Shown here: piece after piece, positions 42,328-54,521 of the stretch
Position numbering within the stretch: the first letter of the stretch is position 1
How the letters are laid out: every line of letters begins with the position of its first letter
Origin: Prinia subflava
Taxonomy: Eukaryota > Chordata > Aves > Passeriformes > Cisticolidae
Length of the DNA stretch: 64,000 nt
Direction of reading: 5' to 3'
Assembly (NCBI RefSeq): GCF_021018805.1
Contig: NC_086283.1
Location: forward strand, 12,599,162-12,663,161
Position numbers and translations under genes: made by a program
Notes under the pieces: model-generated
What the model was told of the DNA's origin: nothing
Databases searched by the model: none
What the model saw: the letters and a program-made list of their open reading frames with translations, nothing else

Positions 42328-42447
42328 GGAAGTGTTTCTGGAACTGAACCATCCTCTTGACACCTCAGCCTTTCCTTGTAAGAGAAATGCTCCAGTCCCC
42401 TCATCATCTTTGTTGCCCTGTGCTGGAGCCACTCCAGGGGATCCATG
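42328..42447 (-). mobile_element. CR1 LINE fragment (end of ORF2), antisense
   Basis: On the minus strand, translation gives DPLEWLQHRATKMMRGLEHF followed by SYKERLR, which resembles the end of the CR1 ORF2 protein just after the reverse transcriptase domain. The matching DNA contains CCACTCCAGGGGATCCATG at the right end. It may be a continuation of the insertion at 41687-41921 with about 400 bp of unrelated or decayed sequence between, or an independent insertion. Confidence 0.8.
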
Positions 42448-43442
42448 TACCAGAACTTACAAATACTTGTTAACCATGATCACACCATCAAACAGCCACA
42501 ATTCTCTTTACGCCCATCAACTTATCCATAACCAGCTCTCCTTTGAACAGATAGTGCTTATCAAATACAGAGCAGGCTAGAAACACAGAAAAGACTGCAA
42601 GAAGTATCCACAGTCAAGTGTCTCTCAACTTGGGGCAAGGTATGGATACAAAGTCCCAACTTTCTCTTCTTCTGTGTGGATAGTCACAGGCTGCCTCTCT
42701 GCATAACCAACTATTTCTCCACGGGTACTCGATTCAGAAGGAGAACTGTGCCACTTTGCTGGTGTCACTTCAGTTTGACCCTTGGCATGTGTAGCTATGA
42801 AAGTGGCTACCATCTTGAAAATATTTTATCTAGCTGTGTTATTGTATTGCAATGTTGCAATTCCTGTGTTGCAATGTTTTGCAGTTGTTTTAATTTGTGT
42901 CATTAATGATATATAAACATACCAATTGTCATGAAAAAGGCAGCACTTACAAGAAGATGAAGATTCATAGAGAAAACTTAGTCCTACTGAAGACAACGGC
43001 TCACTCATTCTTTTATAAATCCTATTCCTATCAACAACCTCCCTCTTTTTTTGTTTGATTACTGTCAGGCTCTATTTGTAAAGTCTTGTTTTAGTAGAAT
43101 AAATGCAAGAAAAATCATGGTGACTTATTCCAAAGTATATCTGACATGTCAAATTCTGTATTCTGTTTCAGTGGCATCAGAAATTTAACTAAATTGCCCA
43201 TCATTAAGAGTGGAAGAGGAGACAGAAGTGTCCTCTTCCATAAACTACCATTGCTCCTGAATTGCAGTGGTGGCATTTTCCTCTTCACATGGATGTGATA
43301 AACACATTATACACTTGACATGTTATATAGAAGTTTGTGATTACTGATAAAAAACCAATATCAAACACAATAAAACACAGGACAACAGCCATGATCAGAG
43401 CAGCCTTATGAAATGTCAAGTCAGGTTTGAAAAGCCCAAGAC

Positions 43443-43592
43443 CACAGAATCAAAGAATGAATTAGGCTGGGAACGACCTCAAAGATCATCAAGTCCAGGC
43501 TTTGACTGATCACCACCTCGTCAACTAGACCATGGCACTGAGTGCCACGTCCACTTGTCTCTTGAACACTGCCAGGAATTGTGACTCCTGAT
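43443..43592 (-). mobile_element. CR1 LINE 3' tail fragment, antisense
   Basis: ACAGAATCAAAGAATGAATT, GGCTGGGAACGACCTCAAAG, ATCATCAAGTCCAGGCTTTG, then CACTTGTCTCTTGAACACTG match a reverse-complement CR1 3' end of a different subfamily from the copy at 41.7 kb. It is the third CR1 piece within 2 kb. Confidence 0.92.
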
Positions 43593-46500
43593 GTCTTAAC
43601 ATAATGTAAATCTTTAACTTCAATACAGTTTTAGATTGAATTCTTTATACTGAAGAACAGTATCTTTCCCTATAATAAAAAAAACCCCTGTTTTTTACAC
43701 GGTATAAAGCTATGAAATATAAATTCACAGGGATGTTCGTAATCTTTCTAATACTTCTTGAAGCAGTAATTCCCCTATTCAATAAAAATTTCTAAAATTT
43801 TGCAGTCATTTTCCATCTGTTTCTTTCCCTCCTCCTCCTTCTACTTTTTAAATTAAAGCTTCTAAGGAACACTTATTGAAAGGTCTTTTATCCTCTTATT
43901 GCTTTTTTAATTCTTTACCTCAGTCCTTTTATACTCCTCCTTAATCATGAATGCAAATAAAATTCAAAGTGTAATCAGCAGCTGCCTAAGGAGAGCACAG
44001 AGCTCTGTTGCCATGGGAACAGTCAAGTCAGTCCTTGACCAACAGAGGAATCACACCTACCTTTCTGCCTTATTCCTTGTGCCATCCCTCACCCCTTTTG
44101 GCCTCCAACCACACTTGCCTCCCTGGGACAACTATTGCATTCACAGATGCAATAGCCAACAACAAATATTTTCCTTTGATCTAACAACAAGCGATCACCA
44201 ACACAAAGATCTTTTACATGCAAAACCAAGCAGCAGCACTGGTTTGTGCACTGGTGCCCCAACACTGAGCATCATCCTAGGGCTCATGACTCCTTTTCTA
44301 CCTTGAGCTGATTTGCCAAAGCACATCATCAACTATATCAACAGCTCCCATCACATTTATGTGCAGCAAGCAACTAGTGCTGCTGCCAAAGTAACAGAGC
44401 ACTTGATTTTAGTCCAGTTATTTACAGGAGATACAACCAGCCTGACAATCCTCCAACATTATAAGGCAAATGTTTTCAATTTGAGAGAGATGCTTCTCTC
44501 AACTACAGGACACCTCAATATCCTCTCACACTGACTACTCCTTCCTAAAGAGCTCTTAGTGGTGCTGGATCACTACAAGAAAAGTAATATATCCAACCTC
44601 CCATATACTATACTTACTACATATGTGATTCTGGGTACAACTTTTCTAGCATCCTGCACCTCCTGCTGCTCACTGCTTTGCTAAGATACTTGCCATACTT
44701 TTGACACTTTGTCACTGTAAGTAACTCAGCCCAGTGCTTCCAACAGAGGGATAAAAACGTCACTGATTGTTACTGAAAATCTCCAGAAAGGGCTGATTAA
44801 GATCCACTTTAGATAAACTGTAAATATCTGAAGTGGAAGGATATAATGATGATGTCCAATTTTGTCTTTTTTCTATATTATTCATCCCAGCTGGAGCTTT
44901 TGTCCGGCATTTGATAAATGTCTGACTCTTCTATTGTTTTTTGGCAAGTGCACTAGAACTCAACAAATTGCAAATATGCTTGAGACATCCAGAACTAATT
45001 AAACTTTCCAATAAATAAATGGGAAAATCTTTAATCTTACAAACTCACAGAGACTCCTCAGGGGACAGCTACTGTCCTGACTGAGGTAACTGGGTATTTT
45101 TAGCACACACATATCCCAACTCAGACATGCATATATAGATATATACACATATTCAAGAAACCAAAGGAAAACAAAATAATAAATACAAAAACAACAATTT
45201 CCTTTTGTTAACCTTTATCTAGAAACTGCATTAAATGGCCAAAGTCTGAAATTTCCTCCTTACTTAAGACTTGGTTAATTGCACTTTTACCGCTTGGCAC
45301 CTGTACCAAGGCACAATGTGCCTTCATTAAATGCATTAATAGAATATCCCAATTAGGCCACAGTCACCTCCATTCACTCTCATTATGCCAAATCAGTCTC
45401 ATCAGAGATGTCCCAACTTGAGTCAGTCTGTCCTAATGAAACAAAAGTAAATCACACAGGATGCCTCCACACACCTTTAGGAGAAGGCAAATCTTAAATA
45501 CACCATGTTTCCTTGCTGAGTGAACCTCATTCTGAGATATTCCCAATTATATCCCTGGGAACAGAGAGAAGCAAAGAGAGAATCACCTTGCTCCTTTTAG
45601 ACTGAGGTCTGACAATTAATTTTACACTTGCCCTTTCCTATAATATCTTTATTCCCTTTTCAGTCATTTGAAAGCTGAGTACAAAAGAGAGCAAACTTTT
45701 GCACGGAAGACAAAAAGGCAAGTCCTTGAACAGAACCATGTGCTTTCTACCACTTCATATAATTAACTGTGTTGCATTAAGAAAGGCCCTTCTGTATAAG
45801 CAAACCTTGACACACACAAAAGCGTTTGTTAAACACTGGCTACAGAAAGCCAACAAAGCCTGAGGCAAGTCTATGTTGTGGTTATAGGCAGTATTTTTTT
45901 GGCCACTGTAAATTCAGTTTGTCTTTTGAATGCTTCACCACAGCAAGAAGGCTCCAGAAGTTTATGTTGAATGTTTATCCTATATTCTGCAAAGAAGACA
46001 ACAAAGAAATTTACCTAGAAGAACCTAATCAAAACACGAGAGAAAGATAAGAAGGTAGAAAAAAGAAAATCAAACTGTGAAGAAATTGCTCTGACATCTT
46101 ATTAGAATGACACTTGTTTTGGCACTGTTTCTTCCTGGCTTTATGCCAGATGCTTACTCCAAATAAAAATATCATGTATTGGTATAAGACTTCATTTAAA
46201 TATGAAGAACGTACTCTAATATAATCTAGCAGATTCATCTAACATTGCAGTATCTTTTGAGTATCCATTGTCTTGATTAAGCAAAACACATAGTAATAAA
46301 AATTTAAAGAAAGTTAATTAAGTGGAATGACAGTAAAAGACAACTTGGAAAAAAGGAAACAAATGGGGATTATATACAGTGTATATCTTCATTCTTAACT
46401 TCTCTGATTAAGTATGATCCTTCAATGAAGAAAGCACAGAATATCATTAGATATAAAGGACACCTTGACATGGTCATCTTTCCTGTTTTCTGGCAGAGTG

Positions 46501-46617
46501 GTGGTGAGGGGAAAAAAGGGGAAATTTCTTAAAAACACATTTCAACTTCCAGTTTTTATTTAAAACCAGTAATGCATCAACCTCTCTATACATGTCTGTT
46601 TTGTTCAGACAGGGTGA

Positions 46618-46622
46618 AGCTG
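46618..46622. repeat. Left target-site duplication of solo LTR
   Basis: AGCTG sits immediately before the LTR's TG end and is identical to 47241-47245. Confidence 0.85.
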
Positions 46623-47240
46623 TGTCTTGGGTTGAGAAATGTAACCAAAAATGTGTATTCTATTTTCATCTGTTGAAGTCGGTTGGGAGATATTGTTCTT
46701 TATCTCTCGTAACTCTAGGGAAGGAAGAGGGCGGATGCCCTCTGTTAATAGGACAATTGATAACACCAGATAAGGCAGTGCCTTCTCATCTCTTCCTGTA
46801 TTCACCTCCTCCAAGGGACATCCCCTGTGAATGGGCCATTTAAGGCCTCTCACATGACTGATAACATCACCTCATTCCATTGTGAGATGCTCCACCCAGA
46901 GGGAGGAGCCAAAGCCTTTCCTCTGAAATAAAACCAGCAATTCCAAACACCAGGGGAGCCTGTTTCCACTGGATTCCCAGAGGACAACTGGACCCTTTCT
47001 TGAGGATCATCTCTACTCCAACAGAGCCACATCTGTCACACCAGGAGGATTTATTTCAGACTGCTTCCAACACCCTGACCAACAAGGTGTCAGGTTTGCA
47101 TTCTGACTCTGTCAGTGGTCCTTTGTACTATTGCATTAATCTTATTTTATTTTTACCCTTTTTGTTATTTGTTTCTTCTCTCTCTATTAAATTGTATTTC
47201 TGACTTGGAGTCTCACTGGTTTTGCTTTCAAACCAGTACA
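46623..47240 (+). mobile_element. Solo LTR of an endogenous retrovirus (ERVL-like), 618 bp
   Basis: The element begins TGTCTTGG and ends CCAGTACA, an imperfect terminal inverted repeat with the TG...CA ends of an LTR. It is flanked on both sides by the 5-bp direct repeat AGCTG (46618-46622 and 47241-47245), a target-site duplication of the size typical for the ERVL class. Inside are a TATA-like AAATAAAA near 46925, a T-rich stretch at 47140-47180 and a polyadenylation-like ATTAAA at 47186-47191 followed by a T-rich segment, a U3-R-U5 layout. No internal viral genes remain, so it arose by recombination between two LTRs. The intact duplication suggests moderate age. Songbirds carry many such LTRs; the exact family is not determined. 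Confidence 0.88.
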
Positions 47241-47245
47241 AGCTG
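47241..47245. repeat. Right target-site duplication of solo LTR
   Basis: AGCTG sits immediately after the LTR's CA end and is identical to 46618-46622. Confidence 0.85.
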
Positions 47246-49063
47246 GAAAGTCCAAACTCTATTAGCATTTTCAAAAGAAACCCCACCAAAACCCAATAAA
47301 TCCACCTATCTCAGGACAACTGGTAATCACAAAATGAATGAGGTCACTCTGCCCTTCTCTTACAGCCTATGATTCTTTTATATTTAGAACATTAACCATG
47401 CTAAAACATGATCCCTGTACCTACAATTATGCCAATATTGCCTCTGGAGGGCCTATGAGGATTTTTTTTCTCTTACTATTTACCATGATGTGTATTTATA
47501 ATTCATGTCTTTTAATTACACTAATATATTTTCACTGAAGGTTGTTATTGTTGCTCTTATTTTTTTTTTACTCTCACTCCAGCTTAACACCTTTTTCAAA
47601 CCCAAGCCCAGATGCTCTTGTCTCTCTCCTAGGTATCAAATTTTAAATCAGGTTTGCTTGCAGTTGCGAGCCTCTGTTGGCACCGTACATTCTGTGCTTT
47701 TGTGAGCACAACATGCAGTGCACACCCAGCTCTTGCCATGTCTGCTACCATCCTGATGCTGTACATTCCCTAAAACCAGCCTGGTGGGAGCATCCTGAAG
47801 TTTCCAACATTACAAGGAAACTCAGGAGAAGCACATCACGCAATGCCTTCTGGAAAGCACCTACAGCTCAATTTGCATGACAAAACCAGTGATTTGCTCA
47901 TTCTCTTTTACACAGTACCTAGAAACTAAACCCTTTGCAGTGGGTTGAAGCCCAATCTCGTTGGTCTGAGTCACAGACAAGCTCTTGGGTAGTTTCTTGG
48001 TTTGAGAAAAGAAGGTAGAAACACCAGGAGGTTTTTTTTGCTTGAAGCATTGACTTAGTCTTCCTCCAGAAGACTAACTCATATATCATTTAGCTATTGG
48101 ATGGAGCTAAACTTTAAAAAGTAAAGTTCCATGTGTAAAATAATAACCCTCTTTTTATGGTCTACTTGCACATGACAGATGAGAAAGATGTGTCATTCAG
48201 TTCCTTTTAGTATTTTCTTGTGTTCTCAAAACTTAAAATAAATGTGTGGGTTTGCTTTCAGAATAAATCTCTGTTTGTAATTTCTACTAGGGCTATGCTA
48301 TGGCCCATTACTCCTAGAAATAGCTCAAAACCATTTAATGTGTTTCAAAGTAAGCCACAAATACAAATTTAATGATTTGATTTCTGTGCATTGGGATGGC
48401 TATGAGGTAAATCAAGAAAAATTATCCTTTTTCTAAAAAAAATTTATTTTAGAGTAACTACACTGTGCCCTTCAAAGGTAGCCTCAGCTCATTTAAAACT
48501 CACAAATGTGTATTTCCATTTTGTTTTTAAGAAAACTCTCTGCTTTGCCCCATAAAATCTGAGCAGAAAAATCCTCCATCTTGCATCAGAATGGGAGGCA
48601 GGCTGTTCAGTTCAAAATGAAGTCAGAATGTGATAATTACACATTTGCCTGAGTAAGATATCAAGTTACCTCACTGTTACACCTCTTCAATTTTAACTTT
48701 TGAAACAATTTTGCTTTCCCTGTCAATACCAAAATAAGCCAGTTACTCTTTTACTCTAATAGCCTTCAATTTTTCTCTTGAAATAAAATGTCACCTTAAA
48801 AGCAAAGATTAGTTTGATGAAAAATTATTTTGTTCTATTTTTCATTTCTGATCAAGCATGCCTCTGCTGTGTCAACATGAAATTATCTTCATTCTCCAGG
48901 AGGAATCTGAATTGAATGAATTGTTTTAAAAATAATGTATCTATTGTTCTGACTGTAAAAAGGAGGATGGTACAGTATTCAATTTTGACTGCAAAAGAAT
49001 CGTGTTGCAAGGTACTGCAATATTTTACTTAATAAATAATTGGGATATTGCTTCAGGCACCAT

Positions 49064-49085
49064 AAATCTGATTACAATCAGATTT
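49064..49085. repeat. Perfect 10-bp inverted repeat (2-nt loop)
   Basis: AAATCTGATT at 49064-49073 and AATCAGATTT at 49076-49085 are exact reverse complements. Confidence 0.9.
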
Positions 49086-49090
49086 TTTGA

Positions 49091-49129
49091 TTTGTTGATT
49101 TGGGGTCTGAAAAACCCCAAATCAACAAA
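49091..49129. repeat. Perfect 16-bp inverted repeat (7-nt loop)
   Basis: TTTGTTGATTTGGGGT at 49091-49106 and ACCCCAAATCAACAAA at 49114-49129 are exact reverse complements around CTGAAAA. The stem includes a GGGG/CCCC block, so it would be stable as RNA. It is the strongest short hairpin I see in the window and lies directly beside another at 49064-49085. Confidence 0.95.
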
Positions 49130-50706
49130 CATGTAACCAGAAACGAGCTCACATTTCAAACACTCAACTTCAAATCTGCATTTAGCAACTGCTTAACTGA
49201 CTGATTCACAAAAAATTGCACCTTTCATTTCTCTCTTATGGCTGAAAGCTGCTTCAGTATCAGACATCATTTCCCTTTTCTCCTTCCCCAGAATTAAATG
49301 GGATGAAAATATATTGCACTCTCTGTGACTAAGAGAACTCATAATAAACACAAGCCATAACAGTGTTAGAATGCCTAATAAAGCAGTATAGAGTCTCATT
49401 GCCATTTCTGGGAGTTCAGAGCTACAATAAGTACAGCCAATTGCAATGTAATCAGCCTAAGTAATTCCAGTTTAACAAGTCTAGCTCATTTAAATTAAGA
49501 TTTTTCTAGTCACTTTTTAAAGTCAGAGTTGGAATTATTTTATATAAAAGTAGAGTCAGGGAACACATCAGTATCGTAAGATAAGTTCTGAGCATTTAAA
49601 TGGCTTTTATATACTCCACCATCATTGCTAGCATGTTTCATCTTGGGTTTTGATACCCTTAGAACTGAAAGCTCTAATCTATGTGGGGGAAAACCAAAGC
49701 AATTTATCTGTATCTAGTTTAATGTGCCTATAAAAACTGCTAATATTTTTCCATAGTGGCTGCCTTTCTAGGTTTCTTTTTTATATGCTTCAGCTGTTCT
49801 CTTTAATAACAAAGTTAGTCTGTTATTCAGGAAGCAATGCCTGAACATGAAATATTACAAATCAGATTGTTTTTAATGTAGACAAAAGTGTGGCACAGTA
49901 AAATAAAAAATAAGTTGCAGTATCTCCAATAAAAGAAATTTGTGACTCAAAACCACTCTTTGCAGATAAAGCTTCATTACAGTGGTACTTACTTTGTTTT
50001 AACCAGAAATTAAAGCAGTATTTAAGCAATAAAAGTTTCATTACAAGTTAAAGAAGTTAGAAAAGAATAAGCCCCTTATGACAAATGAAACATATCCAGC
50101 AAATATACGCTCTCTTTCACCATCGGAAACGTTTTAATTTTCATCCCTTTAGTAAATTTTATTTAGCTTGGAAGATTTCTTGATGTATCTCCATTTCCCA
50201 AAAAGCTACATTCCAGAATATATAATTTGATAATCATGTTAATGGCTATTTCCTCCAAAAGGAGGAATTTTACATCTCTCCACTTAACATGGAAGCATAG
50301 AAGTTATCAGACATATACATAAAATAAATACTCATTGCAATAAATTAAGGCATACCAAAACAATCAAAGGACAGAAGTGAATGAACTGCCACAGTGCCAG
50401 AGCCACTAACCAAACTGCAAAGGACAAAAGCAATTGTTTCACACCATGATGTAGAAAGAAATAATTTCTGGTTCAAGGGAAAGAACTGGACCTGATCATC
50501 AGGCACTGACCTCAATAACAAATTTGAACTGTTTGAACAAAATAGGTTTGTAGTTTTCTGTACAATATTCCTGAGGCAGCAAAGCTTACATGTACCTGTT
50601 AGGATGCTCTGCTGAATCAGGCCCCTTCAGCACTTACAAGCACTTAGAGCACTGATCTATAAAATTAAAACAAGCATTTCAAGCAACAAAAAGCTAAATG
50701 TTATCT

Positions 50707-50848
50707 GGTATATGAAGAAAACCAAAACCAAAGAAAACAAGCAAAAAACACCAACCAACCCCACACAATGACAACAAAGACCAACCAACAAAACCCCATG
50801 AAAACAAAACCAAACCCAACAAAATCCAAAACCCAAAACAAACAATGA
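50707..50848. repeat. A/C-rich low-complexity tract
   Basis: AAACC, CCAACC and AAAACC words fill about 140 bp, similar in make-up to 34479-34623. The tract is possibly an old degenerated microsatellite. Confidence 0.85.
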
Positions 50849-53800
50849 AAGATAAATGAAAGGTAAATCCTTCAAATCACTAGAAAGATGATTTTCTTTC
50901 AGTCAAAGCTGTAAACTGCTGCTGGGAGTTATGTAAATAGCTAAGCATAATCAACATCTGGCCAGGGAGTTCATTACTGTAAACAATGCAATGATTTACA
51001 GCTCTTTAAACAAAATACTTTACATTTCTTTTAAACTGTATCTCATACACAAATTTACCTGTGTTTTCTGTTAGAGCCTTACATGATGAAGAGTCCAGCT
51101 CAGAGAAACAGCTGAATGGTTTGGGTTTGTTATTTCTTTATCCAAAAAGAATTGATATGTTTTTACACTTCAGTCTATTCTGCCTTCAACAACTCCACAA
51201 ATATTTAACTAGTGTACACAAGCTTAATGCACTGATTTCCCTTTTACCTACAAGTCTAATGGCCTCTGAAGTTCATATATTCAACCACTTAAGACAGTTC
51301 CCTTCCCATCATTTCCCATGGTGGCTCCTGGCTCAGCTTACCAAATGGCACCAGTGAAAATGGTCACACTGGCACACAGCACCATGGTCAGGGTTGATGA
51401 GTAACACTCTTACTCCTCTCTTGTGACAAGTGATTATTTGGGGTGGGATGAAAAAACAATAAGGCAGGTACTACAGGCTTGCATTTCCCACTTTACTACT
51501 CAGTAATTTTCAGGTTTTATTTAATCAATTAAGGCAAAAGATGTTACTTCCAACTTTACTATTAAGATAATGATTGGGCTGTTACTCTTCCTCACTCCTT
51601 TAGAAATAGTTCCAGGCTCCATGGTTTTCCTCAAATGTCTTAACTACATACTAGAAGAAAGAAGTTTTTCTTCTCAAACAACAAAAGAAGCAGCAAATTT
51701 ACTTAACAGGCTTGACTGAGTCAGGAATGTCTTCTCTTAGAGATGACATAAGGATTTCTTTGGGTACCTGTTGGCCACCCTAGAACAGCATCTTACTCGA
51801 AGGACATAACACATCTTCAAGTAAAAATGGTATTCATGCTCATATTCTGTCAGAGAAAATGTAAACCTGCTTAATTCCAGTAAGACATCTGCATGGCATT
51901 GACAGACAGTGAAGTTCTTGAGCTAAGAATGAACACCTTGGAAATTAGCAGTTGGCCAGACATTTTGCAGAAGACAGCCTAAAAACGGAATCAATTTTCT
52001 CTACATACAGCATGGGGAAACCCTTTGCAAACATTGATGCTATTATAAGTACAGTGTATGCTTTCCTAGTTTATGTTTGATTTACAGATAAAAATGTTCT
52101 GCAGATCTCTCCAGCTGTGCTCCCTTCACAGAATGCAAGATGCAGCAATCTGTTGGAGAGCAGCTGTTCGTTCACATGTAGTTTTACTTGCATCAATGTA
52201 AAATAACAGCTCGCTACATGAATAAAACATGCTTCCCCTTTGCCCTGTTCTGGTAGGAAGATTTATCTATTTAATTTAGTTTTACATCAAAGAGCTTTAT
52301 TTTTAAAGGAGATTATTCTTTTTTAAATGAAAAGTTATTTTCAGTTATGTGTTTTAAGACTCTTGAATGCCCATGTAGTCTTTTTGGAATGGGTGGTATC
52401 TCTTATTGCTCTGAGTAAAGATAGCTTTGCAAAATATTTTCAAAATATGTTCAGTCGATATTTTGAAAAGCCCACCTCTATGCTATTCACCATAATGATC
52501 AAATGCTCAGTAGCTTTCAGAATTATATGCAGAAATGTGGTATCTCCAACAGCAACAGTAACTGCACAATGCTTTGGAAATTTTCAAGCTTTTAGTGGCT
52601 AATTCTAAATGTCTTGGGAGATATTAAGGATGATCCCTTATCCCAATGCCTCAGATGCAAATCAGCATCCAATTTCAGCTGAAATAAAGAATCTATAGGA
52701 GACCTATGAGACAGGCTCTTAAGTGTTCAAAGCACACTTAAATTGGATTCATGCCTATCACATTCCAGTGGGACTGACCCTGACCTTCAACACTCACTGA
52801 CACCTGCTCATAGAGAGAATCTTGTGTACAGGGCCACTTACTAATGCTGTAACTTCCCTGGATTTTCAGTCTCTCCCACCAAACTCAGCTAGAAACCATG
52901 GTCCAGTCTGGAACCCGTGAAACATTCCAAACAGCAATTCCAAAAGGCTGTGGGCTATTTCCTGTGCTTTGTCTGAAGGCCTTCAAGAAAGCTCTGTTTT
53001 GCAGAGAACACTCATCCTACTGGTGCCTTAATTTCTTTCTCCCTTCTTTCCTAGGTTTCTTTCTTAAGTCTGTCTTTTGATTGTTTAGGTAAAATCATTT
53101 AAATACTTCATAGTTCCTTCCTCAGACAAGGAAATGTTTTTTTGTCAACAACTTAAGAGCTTTTTTGTGCTGAGATGTTGCAGGGCTTTTTTGTTGTTGT
53201 TGAGTTTAATTCTTAATTTTTGTTTAGGGTTGTTCTTACATCCTTTTAGCACTTAAATGAGTTTGCTTAAATATAACTTGAGATTATGCTTCCACTCACA
53301 GCCGCTGCGTGACAAGAGTAGCTGAATTCAGATCATCTAAGTCCATTAAAATTTTTACAATTGAAGACCAAATTTTTCATGAAACCATTTTAAAAATATA
53401 GAACACTTCCTACTTGAATAAATGGTATTTCTCAGGATAGCCTGACACTTGAGGGCAAAATTAAAATGTGACCTTTACTGCACCCTCATTTACCTTTCCT
53501 CTAAATGGGCAGTGGAGGGCAGTTAGAGGGCAGTAGAGAGGAACCATCCAATATGTTTAATTTCAGACACAGCTCTCAAGAAACATCAGATTCCAAGGAA
53601 AAAAAAATCAGTGCTTGAAAATATTTCAGAAAAACTCCATCCAAACACAAACATCAGTATCTTATTCTTTTCCATATGAAATAAATCACAGCTTTATCTG
53701 ATTTCATCAGGCATTCTGTTAATGTTTCTCTTTTTTTTTAACACCTCCATTCTATCTCTCAGATTGCAATTGCTCTCCCATTCACGAGATTACATCTTTA

Positions 53801-54079
53801 CCAGCTAAAGCCTTAGCAGCCTTTACAATAGCTCCCAGATAGTTTCCAGAGATACAGGCCACCAACCATTTGTCATTTTTCTGCAACAGCTGAACTTTCA
53901 GATCAATTAAAAAAGGAAGCAGTGATAAAGTAAACAGGGTATGTCACTGGTTTGGATTCCAGGAACTAGATTTTGCCACTCTGACAAACACCATTTCTTT
54001 TCCCTGAGGGCCCTAACTAGGCTATTCACAAAGCAAGACACCATCTACACAGAAAAAGGGTTAAGGACCTGACTCCACC

Positions 54080-54155
54080 TAAAATAGAATAATTTAGGTT
54101 GGAAAAGACCTTTAAGAGCACTGAGTCCAGCCATAAAACAAACACTGTCATGCCT
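54080..54155 (-). mobile_element. CR1 LINE 3' tail fragment, antisense
   Basis: This short reverse-complement CR1 tail contains TTTAGGTTGGAAAAGACCTT and GCACTGAGTCCAGCC. It lies 70 bp from an oppositely oriented CR1 copy. Confidence 0.88.
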
Positions 54156-54224
54156 ATGTCTGCATATATCATACTTTTATATACAGAATATTTTTAACAA
54201 TGTATCACACATCTCTATTGTGGG

Positions 54225-54521
54225 TGTCAGTCTCGTCTCCAAAATTACAAGTGATAGGATAAGAGGAAACAGCCTCAAGTTGCACCAAAGGAGGTTTAGC
54301 TTTGACATTAGGAAAATTTTCTTCACTGAGTGTGTTATGCATTGGATCAGACTGCCCAGCGAAGTGGTTGAGTCACCATTCCTGGAGGTATTTAAAAAAA
54401 ATGTGTTGATGTGACACTTGGGGACATGGTTTAGCAGATGACTTGGCAGTGCTGGGTTAACAGCAGCAGTCCATGATCCCAGAGGTCTTTTCCAACCTAA
54501 CCAGTTCTATGATTCTATGTA
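54225..54521 (+). mobile_element. CR1 LINE 3' end, sense on plus strand
   Basis: The sequence AAGTGATAGGATAAGAGGAA, CAGCCTCAAGTTGCACCAAA, GGAGGTTTAGCTTTGACATT, GGTTGAGTCACCATTCCTGG, CTTGGCAGTGCTGGGTTAAC, GGTCTTTTCCAACCTAACCA and the tail TTCTATGATTCTATG matches a CR1 3' UTR with the typical octamer-like terminal repeat. It is well preserved, so probably younger than the other copies. Antisense to GRID2. Confidence 0.96.

Noticed and set aside
42264..42446. A 60-codon minus-strand open frame as a gene
   Set aside because: Its N-terminal half is CR1 ORF2 sequence. It is part of a dead retrotransposon fragment.
47985..48060. Possible second LTR start (TTCTTGGTTTGAGAAAAGAA)
   Set aside because: It resembles songbird LTR 5' ends, but there is no TG end, no matching 3' end and no target-site duplication.
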